Below are positions 1 to 9,553 of a stretch of 64,000 nt of DNA, one piece after another. The translations under genes and the position numbers were made by a program. Within the stretch, counting starts at the first letter, position 1, and every line of letters starts with the position of its first letter. This stretch comes from Mycobacteroides abscessus ATCC 19977 (GTDB taxonomy: Bacteria; Actinomycetota; Actinomycetes; Mycobacteriales; Mycobacteriaceae): positions 2,914,001 to 2,978,000 of the forward strand of contig NC_010397.1 in NCBI RefSeq assembly GCF_000069185.1, in the 5' to 3' direction. The notes below the pieces were generated by a model, which saw only the letters and a list, made by a program, of their open reading frames with translations, had not been told where the DNA came from and made no database searches.

Positions 1-82
1 ACCGAATCTCGTGCGGGTGCACCTGCACGAGTCTGTCGAACGCGTAGCTGGTCCGATGCTCCAGCGCCACCTTGATGCCCAT
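1..82 (-). CDS. Transglutaminase-like protein, N-terminal fragment at window edge
   Basis: Read on the minus strand this begins with ATG and gives MGIKVALEHRTSYAFDRL and a few more residues before the window ends. That beginning matches the N-terminal bacterial transglutaminase-type domain of the long mycobacterial proteins like Rv2566 (recalled, not searched). Only about 27 codons are visible, so neither the catalytic Cys-His-Asp nor the full length can be checked. The start is the first ATG of an open frame that runs off the edge. About 120 bases without an evident gene separate it from its neighbour. Confidence 0.6.
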   Translation of the reverse strand, partial: MGIKVALEHRTSYAFDRLVQVHPHEIR

Positions 83-202
83 CGGCTGATCCCACCATAA
101 CCTGGCCCCACCCGCATGGTCTGTGAATCAGGGCACCGCACATCACGGCCCGGCCGGGAACGCGCACCGGCCTTCAATGGATAGCTCGCCGGAGCTTCGC
201 GA

Positions 203-649
203 CTACGTGCGGCGCAGTTCGAAGATCGGGATGGGCCGGGCGGTCTTCTCCTGATATTCAGCGAACACCGGAACCAGCTCGACCACCTTCGGATACAGCG
301 CATCACGCTCGGCCAGTGAAAGCTCGTGCGCGACTACGTCGTATCCGTCGGTACCGATGTCGATATGCGCATCTGGATTCGCGCGCAGGTTGTACACCCA
401 GGCGGGGTCTTTGTCGGCGCCGCCGAATGAACCGACGATGTAGATTTTGCCGTCGATATTGAAGTAGGCCAACGGGTTAAGGCGCTGCTGTCCGCTCTTG
501 GCGCCGGTGTTCGTCAGCAGCAAGATCGGCACTCCGGCGAATTGTCCGCCCACCTCGCCGCCATTCGCGCGGAACTCCCGGGCGACCTCATCGTTGAATT
601 CGTTGATCACCGCGGTGGGCCGCTCGTTGAAGGGTGTGTCATCAGTCAC
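203..649 (-). CDS. Deazaflavin (F420)-dependent nitroreductase-family protein (DUF385)
   Basis: A protein of about 148 residues of the Ddn/DUF385 split-barrel family, which uses F420 (or sometimes binds lipid or haem) in redox reactions. Visible hallmarks are FRANGGEVGGQFAG near the N-terminus, LLLTNTGAKSGQQRLNPLAY in the central barrel, and DPAWVYNLRANPDAHI, the usual pattern of the family. I chose the GTG that gives MTDDTPFNERP, which matches the family's usual start. The frame stays open to a GTG at 691, adding 14 residues without family resemblance. The GGGGAGG in front of the chosen GTG is adjacent to it, so the start is not certain. The substrate is unknown. Confidence 0.8.
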   Translation of the reverse strand: MTDDTPFNERPTAVINEFNDEVAREFRANGGEVGGQFAGVPILLLTNTGAKSGQQRLNPLAYFNIDGKIYIVGSFGGADKDPAWVYNLRANPDAHIDIGTDGYDVVAHELSLAERDALYPKVVELVPVFAEYQEKTARPIPIFELRRT

Positions 650-706
650 CTCCCCAGAGTGCCACCGATGCGCCGCGTTCTCAGGTTGCACTGTCAGGAT
701 GGCGGG

Positions 707-1696
707 GTGACGGTGGCCGCCTCTGAGGATCGACGTTGGTTCGGTTCGACCGAGATCCTTGTCGTGGCGCTCATCGCGATGGCCCTGGCAGCGGGCTGGT
801 TACGCGGAATCGTTGACGCCAACGAGAAGCTGGCGACTGCCGGAACCGTGTTCTGCGGGGTCTTCGTCCAGGCCGTGCCGTTCCTTGCACTCGGCGTGAT
901 CGTGAGCGGCCTCGTCGCGACATTCGTGACCCCGGAGCGGCTGGCGAGGTGGCTACCGAACCGGTCCGTCGCCGCGGTAGCGGTGGCGGGTATCGGTGGG
1001 GCCGCCCTGCCGGGCTGTGAATGCGGATCAGTTCCGGTGGCGCGGCGGTTGTACGGGCCGGGATCGGTCGGTGCGGCCGCGCTCACATTCATGTTGTCGG
1101 CTCCTGCCATCAATCCGGTGGTGTTGGTCGCCACTGCGGTGGCCTTCCCCGGGCAGCCGAGGATGGTGCTGGCGCGTGTGGTGGCCTCGCTGCTCACCGC
1201 AATGGTGATGGGGATGGTCTGGTCGCGTTGGGGCCGGGACAGCTGGGTAACTCGCCGTCTGCCGCACGCGCATGCCGGATCCTCCTCCCGCTGGGCGACA
1301 TTCGCCGAGGCGGCACGACACGACTTCCTGCAGGCGGCCTCCTACTTGGCCATCGGGGCCGTAGCGGCCGCGGCGCTACATGTGCTGGTGCCCACCTGGG
1401 TGTTCGAGCACCTGGCAGGCAATCTGGTGGTCGGAGTGGTCACCATGGCGCTGTTGGCCGTGGTCCTGGCGCTGTGTTCGGAGGCCGACGCCTTTGTCGC
1501 GGCGAGTATCACGATGATGCCCCTGATTCCGAGGTTGGTGTTCCTTGTTGTCGGTCCTGCCGTCGATGTGAAACTCATCGCGATGCAGTCGGGTATGTTC
1601 GGCCGGGCCTTCGCGGCCCGATTCGCGCCACTGACCTTCGTGGTGGCCACACTCGTCGCGACGGGTATCGGCCTCGCGGTGCTGGGGGCCTCGTGA
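707..1696 (+). CDS. Predicted permease (DUF318/UPF0718, YcgR type)
   Basis: A polytopic inner-membrane protein of about 329 residues. At least eight hydrophobic segments are visible, with conserved glycine/cysteine stretches in the middle such as GGAALPGCECGSVPVARRL and LSAPAINPVVL, which mark the DUF318 permease family. It overlaps the next gene by four bases, so the two are translationally coupled and probably form one transporter. In Bacillus the equivalent pair ycgR-ycgQ is under zinc-responsive Zur control (established for that species); no clear Zur box is visible here. GTG at 707 or 713 is the likely start; the frame is open far upstream but there overlaps the divergent gene. Confidence 0.8.
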   Translation: MTVAASEDRRWFGSTEILVVALIAMALAAGWLRGIVDANEKLATAGTVFCGVFVQAVPFLALGVIVSGLVATFVTPERLARWLPNRSVAAVAVAGIGGAALPGCECGSVPVARRLYGPGSVGAAALTFMLSAPAINPVVLVATAVAFPGQPRMVLARVVASLLTAMVMGMVWSRWGRDSWVTRRLPHAHAGSSSRWATFAEAARHDFLQAASYLAIGAVAAAALHVLVPTWVFEHLAGNLVVGVVTMALLAVVLALCSEADAFVAASITMMPLIPRLVFLVVGPAVDVKLIAMQSGMFGRAFAARFAPLTFVVATLVATGIGLAVLGAS

Positions 1697-2409
1697 GGCG
1701 CGATACCGAGAACACGTTGCTGATCCTCTTAGGGGTCAGTGTGGCGATGATCGCCGCGACCGGCACGTTCACCCGCTACGTCAAGCCCGGACTGCTGCCA
1801 TGGCTCGCCGGCTCGGCGGTCGTCGTGATCGGTCTCGGCCTGGCCGCCATCATCCGCGACGTGCGCAACGGCCACACCGACCATGGGCATGACGGTCATG
1901 GTGACCACCCCCACAAACACGGAGCCACCTGGTTCCTGGTGCTGCCGATCGTTCTGCTGATCTTCATCGTGCCGCCGGCACTCAGCGCGCGCTCCATCGC
2001 ACCGGCCAATATCGCCGCGGCCACCAATACCCCACGACGCGCCTTTCCCCCACTACCGGCCGGTGATGCGCCCGCGGTTCCGCTGCCCGAGGTGTTGATG
2101 CGCATTGCCGCCGGATCCTCGGACACCTTGGCGGGCCGCACAATCACGGTCACCGGGTTCACCTTCAAGGAGGGCGCCCGCACGGATCTCGCGAAGATCG
2201 TCATCGTGTGTTGTGCCGCGGATGCGCAGTTGGCGCGCCTGCAGATGTCGGGGCCAGCGGCGGCCTCGGTATCCGCGCTCCCCGAGAACACCTGGGTGTC
2301 GGTAACGGGAACCGTGCCGACCGGGCAAAGTTATCGCGGTCCTTCCTCGATCCCCGTCATCGAGGTCACCGGGGTAACCCGCACCGATCCGCCCAAGAGC
2401 ACCTACTGA
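1693..2409 (+). CDS. TIGR03943/DUF1980 permease-associated protein with His-rich loop
   Basis: About 238 residues. Two N-terminal membrane segments are followed by a histidine-rich cytosolic or periplasmic loop (HTDHGHDGHGDHPHKHG), a third hydrophobic segment, and a C-terminal beta-rich domain typical of the YcgQ family. The start GTG lies inside the stop of the permease gene, so the two genes form a coupled unit. The His cluster (eight His in about 17 residues) suggests binding of zinc or a similar metal. That is inference, but it fits the Zur link known for the Bacillus pair. Substrate and direction of transport are unknown. Confidence 0.8.
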   Translation: MRRDTENTLLILLGVSVAMIAATGTFTRYVKPGLLPWLAGSAVVVIGLGLAAIIRDVRNGHTDHGHDGHGDHPHKHGATWFLVLPIVLLIFIVPPALSARSIAPANIAAATNTPRRAFPPLPAGDAPAVPLPEVLMRIAAGSSDTLAGRTITVTGFTFKEGARTDLAKIVIVCCAADAQLARLQMSGPAAASVSALPENTWVSVTGTVPTGQSYRGPSSIPVIEVTGVTRTDPPKSTY

Positions 2410-2419
2410 GGGAGTCGCG

Positions 2420-3097
2420 TTGCGCTACAAGGCATACCTGTTCGACGTGCAAGGCACACTGCTCGACTTCTTCGAACCGGTATCGCGGGCGGTCGCCGAG
2501 TACTCCCCCGATGTCGACGCCGCCGCGTTCACGCGGGCCTGGCGTGCGGACTACTTCGAGCGGGTCTCGAGTCTGACTCAGTCCGCCGACCACTGGACAC
2601 GCGTGCAGGACCTCTACGCGGCCGGTTTCGCTGATGTCTGCCAGACATTTGGGCTACCGTGTCCGGACACCGCGACCGCCGAGGATGTTGCATCCAGCTG
2701 GCAACGTCTGGTTCCATGGCCCGACGTACCCGCGGGCCTTGCGGCCCTGCGGATGCGGGCCGTCGTCGCGACCCTGTCCAACACCGATATGGCCACCATG
2801 GTGAACCTGTTCAAACGCCTGGACATTTCGTGGGACGCGATTTTCACCGCCGAGGTATTCGGGCGCTTCAAACCGGACCCGTCGGTGTACCGGGGCGCAC
2901 TGCGCTACCTGGGCGTTGAGCCGTACGAAGCGGCCATGGTGGCGGCGCACCCCTACGACCTGCGGGCCGCACGACAGCTCGGCATGGGCACGATCTTCGT
3001 CTCGCGGCCGCACGAATACGGTGACCCGGTCCTGGCGCACACCGATCCCGATGAAGAATTCGATCAGCGAGTCACCGCTATCGGGGAGCTCTCCTAA
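2420..3097 (+). CDS. HAD-superfamily hydrolase, haloacid dehalogenase type II-like
   Basis: 225 residues. Motif I is FDVQGTLLDF with the nucleophile Asp at residue 9. Motif II is the Ser of TLSNTD, the motif III Lys is in FGRFKPDPSVY, and the motif IV region VAAHPYDLRAA has an Asp. The layout and the SNTD box match the L-2-haloacid dehalogenase branch; many such proteins act on other small phosphorylated or halogenated substrates, so the substrate is open. The TTG start lies ten bases after the preceding stop, with GGGAG in front, which suggests it is read with the permease pair. It ends four bases into the convergent DUF389 gene. Confidence 0.8.
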   Translation: MRYKAYLFDVQGTLLDFFEPVSRAVAEYSPDVDAAAFTRAWRADYFERVSSLTQSADHWTRVQDLYAAGFADVCQTFGLPCPDTATAEDVASSWQRLVPWPDVPAGLAALRMRAVVATLSNTDMATMVNLFKRLDISWDAIFTAEVFGRFKPDPSVYRGALRYLGVEPYEAAMVAAHPYDLRAARQLGMGTIFVSRPHEYGDPVLAHTDPDEEFDQRVTAIGELS

Positions 3098-4002
3098 CGG
3101 TATCCGCGCGGTCGCACCCACAAGACCAGCACGCCCGCCAGCACAATGCCGAAGAGGTTGACGGCCAGCTGAAGCGCCGACAGTCCGGCAATATCCCATT
3201 CCCCCACCGTCGCCGCGACCACCGCGAAACCTGCGGCCGGAACGGTGGTCACGGAGATGAAAACCCCAACCAGGGCAGCGGATTTCGCCGACATCAGCGA
3301 GAGCATGCCCGCCGCGCCTGCCAAGAGGGCCACCACCAAGGAGAACGGCCCCACCTGGAAGACGAAGTCGACCTGCTGCAGCTCACGCACACTCTTCAAG
3401 GTCACCCATCCGGCGGCCTCGGCAGCCAGGGCTCCGACCGCAGTCACCCCCATTGCCACCGGGAAACCCACGAGCAAGGCCAGTAGTGACCGTCGGGCCA
3501 GCGACCATTTACGCCGCACAATCGAAACTGCCAGGGCGGCAAGCGGACCGAACTCTGGCCCAACCACCATTGCGCCCACAATGGTGACCGGTGAATCGGT
3601 GACCACGCCAACCGCGGCGATCAGGCAGGCCAAACAAAGGAAGGCGAGAAACGTTAGGTTGAGGGTGGACTCCTCACGCGTGCGCCCGATCAGCTCGTCC
3701 CAAATCACCGCGTCCGCGGGGTCGCCTTCCGCGTCATCCTCGGCCTCATAGGCGGTCTGCGAGATGACGGTGTCGAGCACCTCGGCGGTGATCGATCCAC
3801 GCTTGTCGATATCGATCGACTTGAGCCCGTCGAGCACATCGTTGGCGGTCTCGCGCGCCACGTCGGCGGTGATGAGGTCACCTGCCGGGCTGATGGCAGC
3901 CTGGGGCACGCGCACGATATGCGTGACTCCCGTGGTGGTGGAAAGGAATTCGACCACCTGATCCGAAACCTCGGCGGGTGCGATCACCCTGAGATGCAGC
4001 AC
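3094..4002 (-). CDS. DUF389 membrane protein
   Basis: 302 residues of the DUF389 (TIGR00341-like) family. A soluble N-terminal alpha/beta domain of about 130 residues ends in an acidic stretch (EAEDDAEGDPADAVIWDEL). About six hydrophobic membrane segments follow, including SPVTIVGAMVVGPEFGPLAA, the family's signature Gly/Pro-rich helix. The role of the family is not established. It sits four bases downstream of aspS on the same strand and may be cotranscribed. Its end overlaps the convergent HAD gene by four bases. Confidence 0.8.
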   Translation of the reverse strand: MLHLRVIAPAEVSDQVVEFLSTTTGVTHIVRVPQAAISPAGDLITADVARETANDVLDGLKSIDIDKRGSITAEVLDTVISQTAYEAEDDAEGDPADAVIWDELIGRTREESTLNLTFLAFLCLACLIAAVGVVTDSPVTIVGAMVVGPEFGPLAALAVSIVRRKWSLARRSLLALLVGFPVAMGVTAVGALAAEAAGWVTLKSVRELQQVDFVFQVGPFSLVVALLAGAAGMLSLMSAKSAALVGVFISVTTVPAAGFAVVAATVGEWDIAGLSALQLAVNLFGIVLAGVLVLWVRPRGYR

Positions 4003-4005
4003 TGG

Positions 4006-5799
4006 CTACGCGTCCGCCGGCTTACCCGCCTTCTCGGCCTTCTCGGGTTTGGCGTCAATCCCGGACTCCTTGCGCTGTGCCGCGGTGATCGGCGCGGGCG
4101 CGTCGGTCAGCGGGTCAACACCACCACCGGACTTCGGGAAGGCAATGACTTCGCGGATCGAGGATGTCCCGGCCAGCAGTGCGGTCACGCGATCCCACCC
4201 GAAGGCGATGCCGCCGTGCGGGGGTGCACCGAAGGCGAACGCGTCCAGCAGGAATCCGAACTTCTCCTGGGCATCCTCGTTGCTGATACCCATCACCTGG
4301 AAGACGCGTTCCTGAATGTCGCGGCGGTGAATACGGATCGAGCCGCCGCCGATCTCATGCCCGTTGCACACGATGTCGTAAGCGTAAGCCAGCGCCGATC
4401 CCGGATCGGTGTCAAAGGTGTTCTCCGACTCAGGTTTCGGCGAAGTGAAGGCGTGGTGTACCGCCGTCCACGCGCCCGAACCGACCGCCACATCACCGGC
4501 AGCTGTCGCATCATCGGCAGGCTCGAACAGTGGAGCGTCCACCACCCAGGTGAAGGCCCAGGCGTCTGGGTCGATCAACCCGAGGCGCTGTGCCACCTCG
4601 CCACGCACCGAACCCAATAACGCGCGTGATGACTTGGCGGCGCCGGCGGAGAAGAAAATGCAGTCTCCTGGGTTCGCGCCCACATGAGCCGCCAGTCCGT
4701 CGCGTTCGGCATCGGAAAGATTCTTGGCCACGGGCCCGCCGAGGGTGCCGTCCTCGCCCACCAGGACGTAGGCCAGTCCCTTGTGTCCGCGCTGTTTGGC
4801 GAACTCCTGCCAGCCGTCCAGGGTGCGGCGCGGCTGGTCGGCGCCGCCGGGCATCACCACGGCGCCCACGTATGGCGCCTGGAACACGCGGAAGCTGGTC
4901 TCAGAGAAGTAGTCGGTGCACTCCACCAGCTCCAGGCCGAACCGCAGGTCCGGCTTGTCGCTGCCGTACCGCCGCATCGCCTCGGCATAGGTGATGCGGT
5001 CGATGGGAGTAGGCACCCGGTAGCCGACCAGATCCCACAGCGCGACGAGGATCTCCTCGGCGAGCGCGATGACATCGTCCTGGTCCACGAAGCTCATCTC
5101 GATGTCGAGCTGGGTGAATTCGGGTTGCCGGTCGGCGCGGAAATCCTCGTCGCGGTAGCAGCGGGCGATCTGGTAGTACCGCTCCATACCGGCGACCATC
5201 AGCAGCTGCTTGAACAGCTGCGGGCTCTGCGGCAGCGCGTAGAAACTACCCGGCTGCAGACGGGCAGGCACCAGGAAATCGCGCGCACCCTCGGGAGTCG
5301 AACGAGTCAGCGTCGGGGTCTCCACCTCGACAAATTCGTGACCGGACAGCACGCTGCGTGCGGCGGCGTTCGCCTTGGAACGCAATCTGATTGCGTTGCC
5401 CGGCCCCTCACGACGCAGATCCAGGTAGCGGTAGCGCAATCGCGCCTCCTCACCCGCGGTCTCATCGAGCTGGAATGGCAGCGGCGCGCTCTCGTTGAGC
5501 ACCTTCAGCTCGGCGGCGTTGACTTCGATCTGCCCGGTCGCGATCTCGTCGTTGGCGTTACCTTCGGGCCGGACCTCCACAACACCGCTGACCTCGACGC
5601 AGAATTCCGCGCGCAACCGGTGAGCCTGCTCCAGCACCGCGTCCTCGCGGAACACGACCTGGGCGACACCCGACGCGTCCCGCAGATCGATGAAGATGAC
5701 GCCGCCGTGATCGCGTCGGCGCGCCACCCAGCCGGCAAGCGTCACTCGCTGCCCGGCGTTCGATTCCCGCAACGAACCGGCGTCATGAGTGCGCAGCAC
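4006..5799 (-). CDS. aspS: Aspartyl-tRNA synthetase
   Basis: 597 residues, the length of a bacterial-type AspRS. An N-terminal OB-fold anticodon-binding domain ([20 protein letters not shown]) is followed by the class II catalytic core with RYRYLDLRR, motif 2 around [20 protein letters not shown], the bacterial GAD insertion, and motif 3 [15 protein letters not shown]. Mycobacteria lack AsnRS, and their AspRS is known to be non-discriminating, feeding GatCAB; this is expected but not visible here. The GTG start has GAAGGGA six bases upstream. The last 20 or so residues are a Lys/Ala-rich tail. Confidence 0.97.
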   Translation of the reverse strand: MLRTHDAGSLRESNAGQRVTLAGWVARRRDHGGVIFIDLRDASGVAQVVFREDAVLEQAHRLRAEFCVEVSGVVEVRPEGNANDEIATGQIEVNAAELKVLNESAPLPFQLDETAGEEARLRYRYLDLRREGPGNAIRLRSKANAAARSVLSGHEFVEVETPTLTRSTPEGARDFLVPARLQPGSFYALPQSPQLFKQLLMVAGMERYYQIARCYRDEDFRADRQPEFTQLDIEMSFVDQDDVIALAEEILVALWDLVGYRVPTPIDRITYAEAMRRYGSDKPDLRFGLELVECTDYFSETSFRVFQAPYVGAVVMPGGADQPRRTLDGWQEFAKQRGHKGLAYVLVGEDGTLGGPVAKNLSDAERDGLAAHVGANPGDCIFFSAGAAKSSRALLGSVRGEVAQRLGLIDPDAWAFTWVVDAPLFEPADDATAAGDVAVGSGAWTAVHHAFTSPKPESENTFDTDPGSALAYAYDIVCNGHEIGGGSIRIHRRDIQERVFQVMGISNEDAQEKFGFLLDAFAFGAPPHGGIAFGWDRVTALLAGTSSIREVIAFPKSGGGVDPLTDAPAPITAAQRKESGIDAKPEKAEKAGKPADA

Positions 5800-5903
5800 G
5801 AAAGATCCCTTCGACAGTGCTTGTTCATTAGAAAATCAGTGTTAAGACGTTTGAGCCTAGCGGCCCGGGTTCCCCATCCCGTCGAGGCGCCTTACCGACA
5901 AAC

Positions 5904-7385
5904 TCAGTGCACCTGAGCCCAGGCAATTCGGCGCACCGAGTCCGGGTCCTCGACGGTGACATCGGAGCGGGACCGAATGATGCGTGTCCGGCGGCCGTCC
6001 GCCCCGTAGGTCGGCCAGTCTTCCGGGCCCGCCCCGGTGGCGAAATCCAGCCAAGCCCGTTGCATGCGCCGCCCCACCGACGGCATCATCCGCGCCCCCA
6101 GCGGGCTCAACAGCATCCCCACGAACGACCCGTAACTGTGCTGGACGTGCACGATCTCACTGCCGTGGGTGGCACCGAGACCGAGTAACTTAAGGCCCCA
6201 CGCGGTGTGGTCAAAGCGGTACATGTAGGTGTCGACGAATGCGCTGTACGCATCCGCGAAAGCCCACATCGGAGCGGCGAACATGGCATCCGAGCCCACC
6301 GCGACGAGCGCCTGGCGGCTGGGATATCCCGGATACGCCGCGATGATCGCGTCCTGATATTCCGGGCCTATCCGGTTGAAATAGCCGTTCACGGTCGGCT
6401 CGGTGGTGGGCAGCATCGGCGGTTTCACACGGGCGAACATTGATGCCTCGTGGCTGTTGGACCCGATGATGAGAGGTACCTGATGCACCTCACCGCGCCG
6501 GGCCGCTTCTATCGGGTGATACGGCAGCAGTTCGGTGCCGTGCGCCAGCCCGTACCCGAGGACGGGCGTTTCCGTCGCACTCTCGATCTGCAATTTCGCC
6601 GCACCCCGGCGCAGCTCGCGCTGCGGGAGAACCTTGAGCCTGCTGGGGTCGGTGACGTCCAGCAGTTCCAGGTACCTGTGCGCGCGCTTGTCACGCAGCG
6701 CCTTGTCGGCGATCAGCGGTAGCGCCGGGCTCTGCGCGATGGCACGACCGAAAAGTCCTTCCGCCGCCGGGCTCGCCAACAGCGCCAGCACCGATGTCGC
6801 CCCAGCCGATTCGCCGAAGATCGTGACGTGGTCCGGGTCGCCGCCGAAGGCAGCGATGTTGTCGCGCACCCACGTCAGCGCGGCCATCTGGTCACGCAGC
6901 GCCAGGTTGTCGTCGAAACCCTCACCCAGCGCGCTGAGCTCAAGGCCGCCCAACGCACCAAGGCGGTATGTCACATTGACGACGACGACGTTGCCATTGG
7001 CGGCCAGCCGTGCCCCGCTGTACAACTCCAGCTGCCCGGCACCGAATACGAACGCACCGCCCGGTATCCACACCATCACCGGCAGACTGGCGTGCACATC
7101 CGGTGACCACACGGTGACGGTCAGGCACTCTTCTCCGCGAATCTTGGGATCGTCCCGTCCGGCACCCACGAACGACTTGCCTTGCGGGGGCAACGGCGCA
7201 TGCTCGATGGCGTCGCGCACTCCCTCCCAGGGCTCCAGCGGAACGGGAGCCAGGAATCGGAGCTGTTCGACGGGCTGCTGCGCGTAGGGCACTCCGCGCC
7301 AGACCGAAACGCCGCCTTCGATCGCACCTCGCAGAGCCCCCAATGGCGTGCGGACGACTGTCGGCAGAGCGACGTCAACGGCCAC
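5904..7385 (-). CDS. Type B carboxylesterase/lipase (LipT-like)
   Basis: About 493 residues of the alpha/beta-hydrolase carboxylesterase B family. The family signatures are visible: GVPYAQQPVEQLRF near residue 30, the oxyanion segment VMVWIPGGAFVFGAG, and the nucleophile elbow DHVTIFGESAGATSV with Ser. A catalytic His is probable in the C-terminal GATHGSEIVHV. The start was set at a GTG giving MAVDVALPTVVRTPLGALRG, the usual beginning of the family; the open frame continues far upstream but would run under the divergent metallopeptidase gene. No signal peptide is seen, so it is probably cytosolic. The natural ester substrate is unknown. LipT (Rv2045c) is a likely relative. Confidence 0.85.
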   Translation of the reverse strand: MAVDVALPTVVRTPLGALRGAIEGGVSVWRGVPYAQQPVEQLRFLAPVPLEPWEGVRDAIEHAPLPPQGKSFVGAGRDDPKIRGEECLTVTVWSPDVHASLPVMVWIPGGAFVFGAGQLELYSGARLAANGNVVVVNVTYRLGALGGLELSALGEGFDDNLALRDQMAALTWVRDNIAAFGGDPDHVTIFGESAGATSVLALLASPAAEGLFGRAIAQSPALPLIADKALRDKRAHRYLELLDVTDPSRLKVLPQRELRRGAAKLQIESATETPVLGYGLAHGTELLPYHPIEAARRGEVHQVPLIIGSNSHEASMFARVKPPMLPTTEPTVNGYFNRIGPEYQDAIIAAYPGYPSRQALVAVGSDAMFAAPMWAFADAYSAFVDTYMYRFDHTAWGLKLLGLGATHGSEIVHVQHSYGSFVGMLLSPLGARMMPSVGRRMQRAWLDFATGAGPEDWPTYGADGRRTRIIRSRSDVTVEDPDSVRRIAWAQVH

Positions 7386-7578
7386 GTACCGAATCGTAGT
7401 GCGATCGGCGGTTACGGGCCCGCATAGACGCAGCGGCGGCGCCGGAAAGTTGCCCCGGGTCTTTTCGGGGTACATGAACTCTTCGCCATGTAGCGATACG
7501 CGGGTCTGTGGAGTATGCAAAAGTATCGGCAGCCGACGGCACAGTGGCGCGGACACAGACTTGGGAGTGGGCAGACCA

Positions 7579-8466
7579 ATGACCTTCAACGAAGGCATGC
7601 AGATCGACACCAGCACCACCTCGGGCGGCGGCATGGGCCGCGGCCCCAAGATGGCCATCGGCGGCGGCGTAGGAGGGTTGCTGATAGCGGTCGTCGTCAT
7701 GCTGCTCGGCGGTGATCCCAGCCAGGTCCTGCAACAACAGGGTCCCCAGCAGGCTGGGCCGGCACGGGAACAGACCCAGGATTTCAGCCACTGCAAGACG
7801 GGTGCTGACGCGAACAAGTCATTGGACTGCCGCATCATCGCCACCGGAAACTCGGTGGACGCCGTCTGGACCCAGATCCTCGGCCCGAAGTACCCGCGAC
7901 CGAATGTCAAGCTGTTCAGCAACCAAGTGAACACCGGGTGCGGGGCGGCCACCACCGAGGTCGGCCCCTTCTATTGCCCCGCCGACCGCACCGCCTACTT
8001 CGACACCAGTTTCTTCCAGGTCCTGGTCGACCAATTCGGCTCCAGCGGAGGCCCGTTGGCGCAGGAATATGTGGTGGCTCACGAATACGGTCATCACGTG
8101 CAAAACCTGTTCGGCGTTCTGGGCAAGAATCATCGCTGCGCCGAGGGCCAGGCGGGCGGCGGCGTGTGCACCGAGTTGCAGGCCGACTGCTATGCGGGCG
8201 TATGGGCCAAGCATGCGTCCACCACCGTTCAGGAAGGCACCGGCGTCCCCTTCCTGAAACCCTTGACGGAGCAGGATATTCGTGACGCGTTGTCGGCGGC
8301 TTCCTCCGTCGGCGATGACCGCATCCAGAAGCGGGCCACCGGTCGCGTCAATCCCGAAGCCTGGTCGCACGGCTCGTCCGAGCAACGCCAGCGATGGTTC
8401 ACACAGGGTTACAACACCGGCGATTTCCGCACCTGCGATACCTTCAACGCCCAGAGCCTGAACTAG
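7579..8466 (+). CDS. YpfJ-family neutral zinc metallopeptidase (Rv2575 homologue)
   Basis: About 295 residues. A Gly-rich cytosolic start is followed by one membrane anchor (MAIGGGVGGLLIAVVVMLL, about residues 25-43), then an extracytoplasmic domain with several Cys and the zinc motif HEYGHH at residues 168-173. The downstream acidic ligand probably lies in CTELQADCYAGVW. These are the marks of the neutral zinc metallopeptidase family whose mycobacterial member is Rv2575. The ATG was chosen because it gives the family's short Gly-rich lead; the frame is open for 77 more codons upstream. The protein is likely membrane-anchored in the cell envelope. Confidence 0.9.
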   Translation: MTFNEGMQIDTSTTSGGGMGRGPKMAIGGGVGGLLIAVVVMLLGGDPSQVLQQQGPQQAGPAREQTQDFSHCKTGADANKSLDCRIIATGNSVDAVWTQILGPKYPRPNVKLFSNQVNTGCGAATTEVGPFYCPADRTAYFDTSFFQVLVDQFGSSGGPLAQEYVVAHEYGHHVQNLFGVLGKNHRCAEGQAGGGVCTELQADCYAGVWAKHASTTVQEGTGVPFLKPLTEQDIRDALSAASSVGDDRIQKRATGRVNPEAWSHGSSEQRQRWFTQGYNTGDFRTCDTFNAQSLN

Positions 8467-8468
8467 TT

Positions 8469-9476
8469 TCAGAACAGCGTCGGCTCCAGCGCCGGCGCCA
8501 TTTTCACTGGCCGCGTTGGTGTTTCCTCGCGATGCGAGGACAGGCGGTGCTTCTGGACCAGTGGCCCAACGCGCTCACGTAACCATGCCCGATACTCGGC
8601 GGGAACGTATGCGCCCTTGCGGTACAGCTCTCGGTATCGACCAACAAGCTCAGGATGCGAGTGCGATATCCAGGACATGAACCAGCCTCGCGTGGTCCCG
8701 CGCAGATGCAGCGGAAAGACCGTCACGCCGGCCGCACCGGCATCCGCGATCCGGCCCAACAAATCGTCAAGATGCTCCACGGTGTCGGTGAGGAACGGAA
8801 GCACCGGCGCCACCATCACGTGTGGCTGAAATCCGGCCTCGCACGCCGCGGAGATCAGCGCCAGTCTGGCCTGCGGCGACGGCACCCCGGACTCAACCTC
8901 CCGATGCAGCACCTCATCCCCTATGGCCAGTGATATCCCCAGACTCACCGGGACCTGTCCGGCGGCCTCGGACAACAGCGGCAGATCCCTGCGCAGCAAC
9001 GTGCCCTTGGTCAGGATCGAGATCGGTGTACCCGAGTCTGCCAGCGCCCCAATAACTCCGGGCATCAGTTGATAGCGCCCCTCCGCCCGTTGATATGGAT
9101 CGGTATTGGTGCCGAGCGCGACCGTCTCGCGACCCCACGACTTGCGCCCGAGCTCTTTCCTGAGCACCGGAACCACGTTCGTCTTCACGACGATCTGATT
9201 GTCGAAATCAGCGCCGCTATCGAACTCGAGATACTCGTGGGTGGGACGCGCGAAACAATAGCGGCAGGCATGCGCACAACCGCGAAACGCATTGACCGTG
9301 AACCGGAACGGCAGCATGGACACCGTCGGCACTTTGTTGAGCGCGGACTTACACAGCACCTCATGGAAGGTGATGCCCTCGAACTCTGGCGTACGCACGC
9401 TGCGCACCAGGCCGATACGCTCCAAGCCGGGGAGCGCGCCGTCGTCGGCAGCCAGCGCCTGACCGTCCCACCGCAT
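8469..9476 (-). CDS. Radical SAM protein, Rv2578c family
   Basis: About 335 residues with the 4Fe-4S motif CAHACRYC (Cys 67, 71 and 74; CX3CX2C spacing), followed by a partial TIM barrel resembling the spore photoproduct lyase/Rv2578c group. Synteny with M. tuberculosis, where the homologue lies between aspS and hisS, supports the call. The start MRWDGQALAADDG matches the family; twelve further upstream codons are open. The reaction of the Rv2578c family is not known. Its end lies two bases from the stop of the convergent metallopeptidase gene. Confidence 0.9.
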   Translation of the reverse strand: MRWDGQALAADDGALPGLERIGLVRSVRTPEFEGITFHEVLCKSALNKVPTVSMLPFRFTVNAFRGCAHACRYCFARPTHEYLEFDSGADFDNQIVVKTNVVPVLRKELGRKSWGRETVALGTNTDPYQRAEGRYQLMPGVIGALADSGTPISILTKGTLLRRDLPLLSEAAGQVPVSLGISLAIGDEVLHREVESGVPSPQARLALISAACEAGFQPHVMVAPVLPFLTDTVEHLDDLLGRIADAGAAGVTVFPLHLRGTTRGWFMSWISHSHPELVGRYRELYRKGAYVPAEYRAWLRERVGPLVQKHRLSSHREETPTRPVKMAPALEPTLF

Positions 9477-9553
9477 AGCCCTATGCGAACATATGTTCGA
9501 TGTCCGTGTCAATCCCCCGCCATGTGTCGGTACGCGAACCTAGGCTTGGCCAT

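Noticed and set aside
4684..5916. 410-codon open frame opposite aspS
   Set aside because: It is a shadow of the GC-rich aspS gene; no protein motif, and aspS motifs are on the other strand.
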